Origin: Cercophora sp. LCS_1
Lineage: Eukaryota > Ascomycota > Sordariomycetes > Sordariales > Lasiosphaeriaceae
DNA length: 64,000 nucleotides
Reading direction: 5' to 3'
Assembly: GCA_036250225.1 (NCBI GenBank)
Contig: JAPZLL010000006.1
Coordinates: 1,240,001-1,304,000 of the forward strand
The position numbers were made by a program, and so were the translations under genes. Shown piece by piece: positions 44,399 through 54,725 of this stretch. Within the stretch, counting starts at the first letter, position 1; each line of letters starts with the position of its first letter. A model generated the notes under the pieces. That model saw only the letters and a program-made list of their open reading frames with translations. It was not told where the DNA came from and searched no databases.

Positions 44399-45358
44399 AT
44401 GAGCTGCCTTCCGTGCACAGCACTCCGAGTCTTTACTCAAGCTCGAGTCCCCGCCACCCGCACGTTCCAGCAACTGCGACAATGCCAGCCTGTTTCGAGT
44501 CCTCTCAGAGAACTTCAGAGCGTCCAACGGGGCGCTTCCGCTCCCAGCCTCCAATCAAGACTACTACACACCACTACTTCCAGGAAGAACGCAGTCGAGT
44601 CCAATACGAATACCGAACCCCATGTTGCGCAGCAGGCGGAGGCGGAGGCGGAGGGCGGTGACCAACATGCTTCCTCTGGCGCAGTACCACCTACCACCGC
44701 AGAGATGGCCGACGGGCAGTCCGAAACCCCAGACGGCGAAAAGCCACGCAAGAAGAAAGCAAGGTGGTCCGAGGAGAAGAAGCAAACTGCCAGAGCTGCC
44801 CGGGAGGCCCAGATGAAGTCCAAACAAACACAAGCTAAATCAGACAAAACGGAAGCAGGAGAGGGGCGGGATACCGAAGAGAAGCCGACCAAGCCGTTAT
44901 CGATCCAGGAAAAAGCAATGGCATCAAAGGAGCTTACTAGGAAAACAGACTGGAAGACACAAAAGATGGCCTTGAAGGAAAAGTTTCCGGATGGTTGGCA
45001 ACCGAAAAAGAAGCTGTCGCCAGATGCGGTGACCGGCATCAAGGCCCTCCATGCACAGTTCCCAGAGACTTACACAACCGAGGTGTTGGCGAACAAGTTT
45101 GAGGTGTCTCCTGAAGCCATCCGCAGGATATTGAAGAGCAAATGGACTCCCTCTCCCGAAGAGGAGATTGAGCGCCAGGAGAGGTGGCACAACCGGGGCA
45201 AAAATGTGTGGAAGCGATGGGCTGAGATGGGCAAGAAGCCTCCAAGGAGATGGCGAGCTGAGGGCATCGTTCGCGACCCCAAGTGGAACGAGAAGAGGCC
45301 GGCCGGCAACCACCCTGCCGCTATCGCACACCAGAAACTCTCCCAGAGTTTGATGTGA
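44399..45358 (+). CDS. RRG9: Mitochondrial Rrg9 (neugrin-domain) protein
   Basis: Required for respiratory growth and mitochondrial genome maintenance in yeast; in the mitochondrial matrix. A single exon, 319 residues. The N-terminal 60 residues are an Arg/Ser-rich presequence. A charged, Lys/Glu/Ala-rich low-complexity linker follows. The neugrin/Rrg9 domain lies at about 205-300, with KEKFPDGWQPKKKLSPDAVT, LANKFEVSPEAIRRILKSKW and RWHNRGKNVWKRWAEMG. The sequence PPRRW...GIVRDPKWNEKRPAGN near the end is typical of Pezizomycotina members. The ATG at 44399 is the first in frame and gives a good targeting sequence. Confidence 0.88.
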   Translation: MSCLPCTALRVFTQARVPATRTFQQLRQCQPVSSPLRELQSVQRGASAPSLQSRLLHTTTSRKNAVESNTNTEPHVAQQAEAEAEGGDQHASSGAVPPTTAEMADGQSETPDGEKPRKKKARWSEEKKQTARAAREAQMKSKQTQAKSDKTEAGEGRDTEEKPTKPLSIQEKAMASKELTRKTDWKTQKMALKEKFPDGWQPKKKLSPDAVTGIKALHAQFPETYTTEVLANKFEVSPEAIRRILKSKWTPSPEEEIERQERWHNRGKNVWKRWAEMGKKPPRRWRAEGIVRDPKWNEKRPAGNHPAAIAHQKLSQSLM

Positions 45359-46705
45359 GGCGGTGCTTCGAATTCCACTACAAGAGCGAGGGGACATGCA
45401 CCCGCGGTGTGCCTGGTTGTAAGATAGAGTGTAAGGATACGGAGGAAAGGGTGTAAAGGAGGTGATACCCGACATTTCTGTCATCATGGCAATGGTCCCC
45501 TTTGGTTTCTCCCTCCCCGAGTCGCGGCAGCTGCCAAGATGCTCACTAGACACACATGGCTCAATTGAGTGGCGTATGGGCCATGGCCAGAGTGAGAGTT
45601 CATGCAACCGCTTTAGCATCACCAAGCCTGAACGCGTCTCTGGTCAGCTTCAGCGTTGAAACGCGTTCGGAAAATAAGGCTGTGATCTGGATGCATTCAG
45701 CTCCAAGCCAGCAGGGTTCAGGGCCATTTCATCTCGCAATGCAAGCCTGGCCCGCGCTAATGCACTGCCCATGGCTTGTCACACAACGGCAGGACCGCTG
45801 GTGACATCGTGGGGGCCAGATGCCAGCCCCGAACTGAAAGATACCACCAAACCAAAAGCTGCAAAATTTGATGCTGTCGGGGTTTTGCTGGATGAAAGCG
45901 ACGGCAATTGCTGCAAAGTGAAGACGTCGATGGTATTGCATCTCGGCAGTGGTGGAAAAGGTGATTGGACGGCACCTGTCAACATTCTCGAGGCGGCAAC
46001 TGTCCGGCAAAGTCCCGCCCGGTAAACAAGGGCACGAGCCACCTCCTGGGCATCCCCTTCCCCGGTCAACCCAAGTACCCCTGTCGGAAAACAAACCAGG
46101 CCAAACTTTGGGCTGCTTCCCCAAGCTCCCCAGCTGGTCCGTGTTTTCCAGGTCCCGGTCTGCACCAGGCATCTCGAGGTGAGCGCCAGCCCTTGCATTT
46201 TCCCTTTCACTTTCTCTCCAAATCTCGCCCTCTTGCGCGTGGAAGTCAATCAAATGCCCTTCATCCCGTCGTGGACCTAATTGATTGCGAGCTCGAGGCA
46301 ATTGACTTGTTCTCGCCGCATCAGTCGCTGTAAGCTTGGCTCTTGCATCACTCTGACAATGTCGAGCAAACTTTGCGGGATGGGCCTTGGACTGACACAA
46401 AATCCAACTCGTTTGGCCTTGCAGCGTTGAAATCCACCACACACCTCGTCATCATTGTCTACATCACTCTTTGAGACAGCGACTACCCTTTCGCAATCCA
46501 ACCAACGCATCTGCGGCTGCACCTGCACCACACCGCCTCTGTCCTTTCCTCTGATTCGCACCCTCGTTACCCTCTCGTTACCCTCCCGCTAGCCCCGACG
46601 TCGACCGCATTCTCCACTCTGGCGACCGATGCACGCTCCGCTTCCCTGAGCACTCCCGACGACATTCCCGCTGCTCCCCTCACCAGTCAATGGCTATGAG
46701 GAGAG
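45359..46705. other. Intergenic region upstream of the WD40 gene
   Basis: 1.35 kb without a convincing gene. The last 250 bases before the WD40 start are strongly C/T-rich, consistent with a promoter and leader. Confidence 0.5.
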
Positions 46706-49700
46706 ATGGCATCCACTCCCTCGAACCGGCTTAAACTTACGCCGTCCAATTCTCCGTTTCTCTCGCGCCCTTCGCGGTCGCCCATACGCTCCCGGCTAGT
46801 CTACGACAGCTGCCTCTCCCTGCGAAGGGTGGTGGGCTCCACCTGCAGCTCCCCAACCGGGTTCGATACGGTTCACTCTTCCTTTGCCTACATTGCGGGA
46901 GGAGCGGTGGTAGTGGTGGATGTGTCGGGCGAGCATTATTCGCAGCGCTTCTACCGGGCCCGACCATCTGCGGTGCCCGTATATGCTGTGTCTCCAGTGA
47001 CCCATGCATCTTCAAACGCTACGTCTACGCCGAAGGCAAATGACAGCAGAAACAGATCTGCTGCTTCTCCGCGAGATTCCCTCTACGGAGCGCTGGACTG
47101 GGCCGACTCACCAAGCTCCAAGACATGGACGAGCCGTGAGCGGATCAAGGCCGCCACGTGTCTGGCGCTGAGCAGGGATGGAAGATACCTCGCCGTGGGA
47201 GAGACGGGGTATGCGCCGCGAGTGCTCATTTTCAACCTCCAGGAGGCTTCGTCTGACACGCCTCTCGTGTCCATAAGCGAGCATACGTTCGGCGTCAAGG
47301 CCGTAGCCTGGTCCCCGGATACCAAGTTTCTGGCATCCTTAGGGACCGCAAACGATGGCTTCCTCTTTTTGTGGAAGATTGACCCAAAGACGGGTGCCGC
47401 GAAGCTGTTTCAACAAAATCGCTGCACGTCGTTTGTAAAGGGGATGGTATGGATGGGAAATAATCTCATCACTCTGGGCGTCCGTCACATCAAAGTGTGG
47501 AGGGTGGACGAGACTGTTTCCAATTCGCCAACCAAGTCTAAATTCCCCGGGGATGGATCGTTTCCGGTACCCCAGCAGACGCAAAAGACTCTACCGGGAA
47601 GGAATATTCTCCTAGGCACACTGCTAGAAGCCACTTTCAGTTGTGCTATCGCCATTGGGGAGGACAAGGCTATTATCTGCTCAGAAACGGGCAGCGTATG
47701 CCTACTTGATGACACGCAGAAGCAGATGAAGCTGTCCAAGATCCTCGACATTGGGTTTTCCATCAACTGCGTCTCGAGTCGAAATGACCTAGTTCAGATT
47801 GGTGGCAAGGATGGGCAGTTTGCCGTTCTCGGCCTGGAGTCCATCTTGAATGGAAACCCAGACCCAATCGTGCATAATTCCCAGGCTGACGACGGCCTCA
47901 TTGCCATGGGATTTCTCGCTGAAAACCTGGTAACCATTGATACCAAGCGCTCCGTCAACATTTGGAGTCCAGACCACATCCCCACAAGCTCAAAGTGTGA
48001 CAAGAATCACATTCCCATCCCAGGCCCTGGGGACCACATTGTCGGTGTCCAGCGACTGGCGGAGCCGAACGCGTACCAGGCTGACTTTTTCACATGGTCT
48101 GCATCTGGAAACGTGTCGGTCTGGAACATTGACGGGATGACCAAACGAAGCTTCGATATTCCGATCGAACAGATCGAGGCCGGAAACGAGTCGGAGCCTG
48201 TCAATCAAGTCGTGGTGGTAAGAGCTACGAATGATGCAAGCTTCTTCGTTGCGGGAGACAAACTCGGCATCCTCCGCATCATCGATACCTCCACCAAGGA
48301 GTGCCTGATGGAGACGAAAGCACATGCCTCTGACTGTCAAGACATTACGGTTTACGAGAGCAAAGTGAAGACGTTGGTGGCGTCTTGTGGTAGGGATCGC
48401 ACGGCACAGCTCTTCCACAAGTCATCGACCGGATCGTTTGAACACTTTCAAACGCTGGAGTTCAGCTCAAAGGTGGTGCAGGTGCTCATCCCTTCCGACG
48501 ACAAGGTCTTGACCTGTTCTCTCGATCGCACCCTGCAAATCCACGACCTCGTTACCAAAGAGGGCGAGCCGGATGCGATGGCCGCCATCCCGTTGAAGGT
48601 GATTTCCCTCCGGGCATCTCCGTCTTCCATGGCGATGACGCCCGATAATAAGACGGTGTTTGTTTCCATGCTCGACCGCTCGGTGTCGCAGTTTGATTGT
48701 GTCACTGGGCGGCTCCTGAGCTCGTTCAAGTGCAATGACGAAGTAGGGCTCGAAACCGTGGTCCTCGAGTCCCTTATGTTTGGCCAATTCGGTGCTAACG
48801 ATGTGTCTTTTCTCTTGGGCCTCTCCAACACAGACAAGTCTATCCGCGTTTACGACGCTCAGTCCGGCGGCTTCATGGACCGCGAGTGGGGACACACTGA
48901 GGCCATCAACGGCGTGACGCTGATTGACGGTGCTGACGAGGGGGAGCGAAAGGTTGTCAGCGTGGGTGAGGATGGTACCATTATGATTTGGGCACTTGAC
49001 CTCCAGGACCCGGTGGCCTCATCGAGGATGCGCGATCCATCCCCGGAGAAGACGTCATCACTCAACTTCAACCGACCGCCCCTCAGGAGAGTTTTGTCGA
49101 AAGCAGAACTGGCCGAGTTCCAACGACCGCCCTCCAGCCACGGACGTCGATCACCTCCCCGGCCCGTACAAAGGCGACCCTCCAAGTTTCAACTCGCCGT
49201 GACGGCGGCGACCCGGACCCCCCAGGCCGAGAAGCAGACCAGCCCCGGGAGCATGATTGCCGAGGGAACACCATCCAGACGCGCTTCGTCAGGCGGTAAC
49301 AGTGCGTCCAACAGTCCCCCTCCTGAGAGCCCTAAGACCCGTTCCAGGATCCTGCGACGCCCTTCACTGCCCGTGCTGAACACACCCTCAGGAAGTATCT
49401 CGTCGCGAAAGAAGTCGAACAACAGCCTGCACCGCGGTTACAATTTCGGAAGTCTCAGCATGGCCACGGAGCAAACTTGTCGCCAGCTGCGCGCATACCG
49501 CAAAAAGCTGTCATCCACGGAGTTGATCAACCCCGATATTCTGTCTGAGCTTGATGCCGAGTTGCGTTTGACGGCGGCAGCCCTGGGCGAGAGGGCCATC
49601 AGAAGCCGAAGCACACGAGGAGAGTCTGGCCGAAGCAAGACCGTCAGCGAGACGGTTCTCAGTGGTCTTCTTGATCAGTACAGTGAACGACTGGTGAGCA

Positions 49701-49840
49701 TGCTGGGCGAGAAGCTCCAGCTGCGACTGAGCGAGGAGGAGAAGAACTCGCTCATTATGGACAGGCCGCGAACGGCAGGCGAGGGATCAAGCTCGAGTTC
49801 CAACGAAGGGGCTCTATGCACAGAGCCCGAGTCAATATGA
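46706..49840 (+). CDS. WD40-repeat protein of WDR62/MAPKBP1 type
   Basis: An uninterrupted 1044-residue protein. After a Ser/Pro-rich N-terminus, many WD repeats form what looks like two consecutive propellers over about residues 30-760. Examples are LALSRDGRYLAVGETG..VLIFN, VKAVAWSPDTKFLASLG..FLFLWKID, LITLGVRHIKVWRVD, FFTWSASGNVSVWNID, VASCGRDRTAQLF and VVSVGEDGTIMIWALD. The remaining 280 residues are disordered, Ser/Pro/Arg-rich, with a helical end (LLDQYSERLVSMLGEKLQL). The two-propeller plus disordered tail layout suits the WDR62/MAPKBP1 family, animal members of which scaffold JNK signalling at spindle poles. The fungal role is not known to me. Confidence 0.82.
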   Translation: MASTPSNRLKLTPSNSPFLSRPSRSPIRSRLVYDSCLSLRRVVGSTCSSPTGFDTVHSSFAYIAGGAVVVVDVSGEHYSQRFYRARPSAVPVYAVSPVTHASSNATSTPKANDSRNRSAASPRDSLYGALDWADSPSSKTWTSRERIKAATCLALSRDGRYLAVGETGYAPRVLIFNLQEASSDTPLVSISEHTFGVKAVAWSPDTKFLASLGTANDGFLFLWKIDPKTGAAKLFQQNRCTSFVKGMVWMGNNLITLGVRHIKVWRVDETVSNSPTKSKFPGDGSFPVPQQTQKTLPGRNILLGTLLEATFSCAIAIGEDKAIICSETGSVCLLDDTQKQMKLSKILDIGFSINCVSSRNDLVQIGGKDGQFAVLGLESILNGNPDPIVHNSQADDGLIAMGFLAENLVTIDTKRSVNIWSPDHIPTSSKCDKNHIPIPGPGDHIVGVQRLAEPNAYQADFFTWSASGNVSVWNIDGMTKRSFDIPIEQIEAGNESEPVNQVVVVRATNDASFFVAGDKLGILRIIDTSTKECLMETKAHASDCQDITVYESKVKTLVASCGRDRTAQLFHKSSTGSFEHFQTLEFSSKVVQVLIPSDDKVLTCSLDRTLQIHDLVTKEGEPDAMAAIPLKVISLRASPSSMAMTPDNKTVFVSMLDRSVSQFDCVTGRLLSSFKCNDEVGLETVVLESLMFGQFGANDVSFLLGLSNTDKSIRVYDAQSGGFMDREWGHTEAINGVTLIDGADEGERKVVSVGEDGTIMIWALDLQDPVASSRMRDPSPEKTSSLNFNRPPLRRVLSKAELAEFQRPPSSHGRRSPPRPVQRRPSKFQLAVTAATRTPQAEKQTSPGSMIAEGTPSRRASSGGNSASNSPPPESPKTRSRILRRPSLPVLNTPSGSISSRKKSNNSLHRGYNFGSLSMATEQTCRQLRAYRKKLSSTELINPDILSELDAELRLTAAALGERAIRSRSTRGESGRSKTVSETVLSGLLDQYSERLVSMLGEKLQLRLSEEEKNSLIMDRPRTAGEGSSSSSNEGALCTEPESI

Positions 49841-50817
49841 TAGATGAGATGAAGAGGCCCGTCGGGTTGCCCTAGGTTGTGGACTTGGGATGGACTACAG
49901 CAAACCCAACCCACACCACCAACAGGCGATGAAAAGAAGAAGAAAGAGGACACACAGCGGCGAGATACCCCCTCCGGATGCTTTTTCTACTTTACGGACT
50001 TGTATTACTGACGGTTTTGTTTTTTCTGGCGCGGCCCTTTTTTTTGTTTAGCTGGGAGGGTATCTACATGCCAAAAGGCACCCTTTTTTCTTTGCAGTCG
50101 AGGATGGATAACGGACAAGTTCTGGGTCTGGGCAGAACTTGACGGCGTTACAGGTGGCACAGGGTTTTTTCTGCTTGTATGGATAAGAAACTGGGAACCG
50201 TCTCAGGACGGGAGTCAATTCAGGGTGTTGAAGCGGATTGCAATGTGCATGTGATGTTCCTCACTTCTTCGTTGCCCTCATCAGCCCCTCGCCCCACGAA
50301 GTGCGCATCCAGATGAGAACGAGCAAAAAGCTCACCACTGATCCCACACCCACCGTGGCTACGAAAACCCCCGTCCATGGGTTATTCTTCTTTAATGATC
50401 CCGATTGTCACCATGTGGTGTAGCGATCCTTGTTACGACATCGCTTGTTCTCCGGTTCATCCCCTGATTCGAATGGAGACCCTCGGGACGGCAAGAGGGA
50501 TTTCAATAAGCCCACGTTGGCTCCGTGGTTGCCGCGTTTTACCGCTGAACCACGGACGGAAGTTGGGTTGGGAATTGGGAACTATAAGGGTGGCTTGGGT
50601 TGGTTGGGTTGGTGGGTAGATCCGAGGCTACATCTTTCGTCAAGCTTTACGGTCCCGAAACCAAGACCTCGGGCTCATAGCCGGACACCTTGATGACGAG
50701 AGATATGCCAAGCTTGAAGCCCTTTTGCGACTCAGCACCCACAACACACAGCCTACAACCTTGCAAATGCCGCACATAGTATCACCTTGCCCGCAAAGTT
50801 TTCATCAAATACAACAA
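49841..50817. other. Spacer between the WD40 gene and tRNA-Ile
   Basis: 3' region of the WD40 gene followed by sequence with no recognisable gene. Confidence 0.5.
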
Positions 50818-50915
50818 GCCCGGTTAGCTCAGCTGGTTAGAGCGTCGTACTAATAATCTCGCGAGGGATTACGTGGTATATGCGAAGGTCAACAGTTCAA
50901 TCCTGTTACTGGGCA
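50818..50915 (+). tRNA. tRNA-Ile (anticodon AAT) with 24-nt intron
   Basis: Acceptor stem GCCCGGT/ACTGGGC with discriminator A; D-arm GCTC...GAGC; anticodon stem TCGTA/TGCGA with loop CTAATAA (anticodon AAT). The intron at 50857-50880 begins one base 3' of the anticodon-adjacent purine, the canonical position. T-arm AACAG-TTCAATC-CTGTT. A T6 run about 30 bases downstream can terminate Pol III. Confidence 0.95.
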
Positions 50916-51297
50916 TGGCATGGCAGTTATACGACAACAGCCCCATGACTTTTTTGCCTCCCTGAATTTTGCCCGTAACATCCCGGTCTGAACCTCCATT
51001 CTGAGAATTTTTATGCCGAACAGCCTTTGTTTTACCGACAGTGGCCATCTCAACGACCTCGCTGTTTTGCCTCTCGTTTCATTCCATAAAAATTCAATTC
51101 TGCCTCACAAGACCACAAAAGTGTAACCTGCGGGTTCCCTACCCGTGTGGACCCCCTGACTCACCCCCTACCCACCCACATCCACACACACTCACAACTC
51201 ACACACCAAAACCTTTCACCCAAACTTTTACTCAAACTCTACCCACGCCACATAACGCAACGAGCCAGGCTGTTCTATCACAAATCAGGAACTAGCC
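50916..51297. other. Spacer between the two tRNA genes
   Basis: Contains ACACAC/CCCA-rich sequence near 51160-51250 and no gene. Confidence 0.5.
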
Positions 51298-51384
51298 GCC
51301 CGGCTAGCTCAATCGGTAGAGCGTGAGACTCTTAAGGAGTTATCCGTCATCTCAAGGTTGTGGGTTCGACCCCCACGTCGGGCT
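51298..51384 (+). tRNA. tRNA-Lys (anticodon CTT) with 14-nt intron
   Basis: Acceptor stem GCCCGGC/GTCGGGC; D-arm GCTC...GAGC; anticodon stem TGAGA/TCTCA with loop CTCTTAA (anticodon CTT). Intron at 51336-51349. T-arm GTGGG-TTCGACC-CCCAC. Discriminator base T as in fungal tRNA-Lys(CUU). A T6 run follows about 30 bases downstream. Confidence 0.96.
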
Positions 51385-51549
51385 CAATTCCCGTCTGCGA
51401 TCCAGCAAACGTTCATCTTTTTTGACCCCCACCTCTTCACCGACATAGAAAGCAAGCAAGAAAGGTCATGATTCTTTTTGGCTCAATGCTCCATTCATAA
51501 ACAGACTATGCGATGCAAATACCCCCTTTTCCCTTTTTGACGTCCTGTA

Positions 51550-54280
51550 TCACACAACCAACCCCCCCTCTCCCGCTTCATCCCTCTCTAGCTTCTCCAG
51601 CCCATTGCACACCGCGCCATATACCCTCAACGGCACAGCCACTTCAAAACTCTCGCATACCAAGTTCTCAGCAGCGACTAATATCAGTCCGCCCCTATCC
51701 TCCCGCGATATTTCCTCCAGCAGGGGATGCCCTCCTTTCGTTTGTTCTTCGTCCTCGCCCTCCCCTTCCTCGGCAGGTACCACGAATTCCACACGAATCT
51801 TCCATTCTAGACTCACCCCGCTCGTGACAAACTCGGGTGTTGCAGTCGTCGGGATGGTCGGACAAAAGACGACTCGTCTCGCGTACGTGGCTGCCTCGCT
51901 TGAGCTGGCCCATACCTTCTTGGTAACTCTGTGCACACTCGCCTCGCTTCGGAGCGCCAAGCTCGAGTCCACGCGCTCAGAGGTTTCGAGGGTAAAGTGA
52001 ACGGCGTAGCAGGGGATTTCGGCCGCTGAAAAGTCAATGGCTAGTGTCACGACTTCGCCGAGACGGTAGGCTGGACGGGCGAGCATGACGACGCCGACGC
52101 GACGGCCGTTTCGGGCGATCTCGAAGCGATTGGCTGATTGCTGGCCTGCTTCTGTCATGTTTGCCCGCATGATGGCTAGGTCGATGGCCTCCTTTGCGGA
52201 GGCGGCAAAGGTAGGGGAGAAGGGGGATGTTGGGTCGTGGTCTGAGTAGATTGATTGTCGGCGCGAGGGAGGACCGGCCGAGGGAGATAGGAGTGAACCG
52301 TTCGGATTTTCAAGGGATCGGGAGAGGAGCTCGTCAAGGTAGGTGAGAAAGGAGTTTATCGTGGATTGGGGGCTTGGTGGTTGGGGTTTGGGCTGGGAGG
52401 GATGGTGGATGCTTTTGATGCGGGCTTGGTCGCGGAGGATGATGTAGGGCGTCATGAGATCGTGGCCGAGGATTTCGCCGTGGCTGTTGACACTTCCCAG
52501 CACGCGAAAGGGTATCTCAACAGACTTGACTTGTTGCTCCTTGGCTCCGCCGGGCCGCTGGGTACCGATGACGAGAGTGTATGATATTTTCATGGCCTTG
52601 CCACGGTGTGTTGGGGGTAGGCCTTTGGGGAGCTGGAACGAATACTCGTACGATTTGCTTTCCCCTGGTGCGAGCTGGAGGTCGACAAACAAGATAGACT
52701 GCGGCGTGGATAATAGCGGGACGGATTTGGAGCTGGCAATCCCTCGCATCTCCTTGATACTGCTCAGCTCGCCGCCGCCCAGGAGTTCACCAATGGAACT
52801 GGTAAAATTGCCCCATCCAAAACTCCGTAGCAACCCGCTATCGCGTTTCGATGTCTCAACACCGATCACACCACCACCCTGCCCGCCGACCACAGCCTTT
52901 CTCTTCACCGGCTCAAAGGGCGCAAGATTGATCAGGGACCCGTCCAGTACAAACGACCCCTGAACCTGAGCATACCCCATCATGAGCGCCTCAGGAAGCA
53001 TCCTTGCCGCACTCGACGGATTCATATTCGACGTCCTTCGATTATGCGGCTGTGACCGGCCATGTGTACGCAGAGGCTGCTGCGTCACATACTCGGACGC
53101 CAACGTCTCGGACGAATTATTACTCAACGAGTAAAACTCGCCACTGCTCCTCGGGGTGCCCGCTATACTCGTCGTCGACAGTATCCTCGCAGACGGCGTC
53201 GCCCCGTGCTCATTGATGGTCGGCACCGGATCCTTCGACCGGAGCGGTATCCCCTGCATCTCGTTGATGGTACTCGTAGGACTCATCAACGTATCATCCA
53301 GACTCCTCACCGAATCCATCGTAGCAGGCGACTCTGCCATGGGAAATTTAAACGTCGAAATCGGATCCGGCCCCGGTCCACTAATCGGCGATCGTCTCCT
53401 CGTCGGCAACACCGCCGGTGTCGTCGGGGCAGTCGCCGCACCGGGCCTCCCACTCAGCGTCATCCTATCCGGCGGATACGAAGCATGAAACAAAGGCGAC
53501 GGTTGCGCTTGCGGAGGAAACCTCGGCGGTATCGTAGCTGTTATGCCATCTCATCAGCATTTTCCTCCCCCCCTCAGTCGCTTGTGGGCCAAACCTACCT
53601 GACCTCGGTCCATTAACCGCCGCCCCCCTCGACACAATCTGCAAACTCGACGCCCTCGCATGCCCCTTGGGCCTAGCCGGTTTCGCCGACGCCTCATCTC
53701 CTCCCCCCGCAGATCCCATCGACACAATCGAAACAGACCTTTTATGCCCATTCCCACCCCCGCCGGCGTGTCCAGTCCCACCACTCCTCCCTCCATGCCT
53801 CGTACCCGAACCCAACCCCGCCGACGCTGGCGCCTGCACCGGCGACCAAGGAATACTCCCAGCTCTAGCCCTCGAAGCAGCAGCAGCACTCGGCACCGTC
53901 AAGCTCAGGGTACTCCTATGCCCCCTCCCCCTACTACTAGCACTAGCTTGCGTCGGTGTCGGCGGTAACAAGCCATTGCCATTATTCCGAGATCCTGGTC
54001 CTGATCCTCCTCCCCTCGCAGCAGCTGCAGCAGCGGCGCCGCCCGGTGAAAGCGGCGAAGGCTGACGAACACGTGCACCGTTTTGAACATTCAAATGTCT
54101 CGAGCTCGGCAAGGGTTTCGTTGTCCCTGATGATGCCGGAGGGGGAGGACGGGTAGGGGCGACATTTTTGAAAGTAATGGTGCATCGTAGCTCTTCACCC
54201 GCAAAGACGACCTGGTCTTGCCATTTGACGAAAACACGGAGGTTGGAGTTGCTGGTATAAGGACTGTCGGGGGAAGACAT
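51550..54280 (-). CDS. RGP1: Rgp1-type subunit of the Ric1-Rgp1 guanine-nucleotide exchange complex
   Basis: With Ric1, Rgp1 activates the Rab GTPase Ypt6 for retrograde traffic to the Golgi. Two exons, 53599-54280 and 51550-53537, give 889 residues; the junction reads NGPRS-ATIPPRFPPQ. The N-terminus is the arrestin-like beginning (LRVFVKWQDQVVFAGEELRC, ITFKNVAPT). A disordered Gly/Ser/Ala region of about 250 residues follows. The Rgp1 core has ILFVDLQLAPGESKSYEYSF, LPPTHRGKAMKISYTLVIGT, VEIPFRVLG and ARPAYRLGEVVTLAIDFS. It ends with the immunoglobulin-like part LEWKIRVEFVV. The protein is longer than yeast Rgp1 because of low-complexity insertions. Confidence 0.88.
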
Positions 54281-54725
54281 TGTTTCGGTTTCATTCAGCG
54301 CTGCGGGCTGCTGGTCGGTTCGTGTGGTCGTCGGGTCGGCTGCCGTTGGAGTTGGGGGAAAAGGGAGAGAAGAATCGCGCGATGTTCGTCAATCAGCCGC
54401 AAGCCGCATTGCTGGCGCGCAGCATCTTGCGGTTGAATCGCGATGCGGTTGCTCTTCTGCGCGGGTTGGGAGGGGGGGGTTGCTCGCAATTGGCATGCAG
54501 CTCTGGGTCGGTTCGCGGTTTCGTTGTCCCAAGATGCCGATCGGCGCGCCTGGTTGACAGTAGGGGTTCGGCTGGCAGGGGTCGGCTCAGCCGTACCCTA
54601 ACCCTTGAGAATGAGCAAAGGAAGGATAACCCCTGAATTGGACAAACAGATGCCGTGGTTGGAAGAAAGAGCGCTGGAATAAAGCCATACGCTACTATAA
54701 ACACCTATCCAATACGTAATGTGGT
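54281..54725. other. Spacer between RGP1 promoter and DCL2 3' end
   Basis: 445 bases; no gene seen. A G8 run lies near 54472. Confidence 0.5.
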
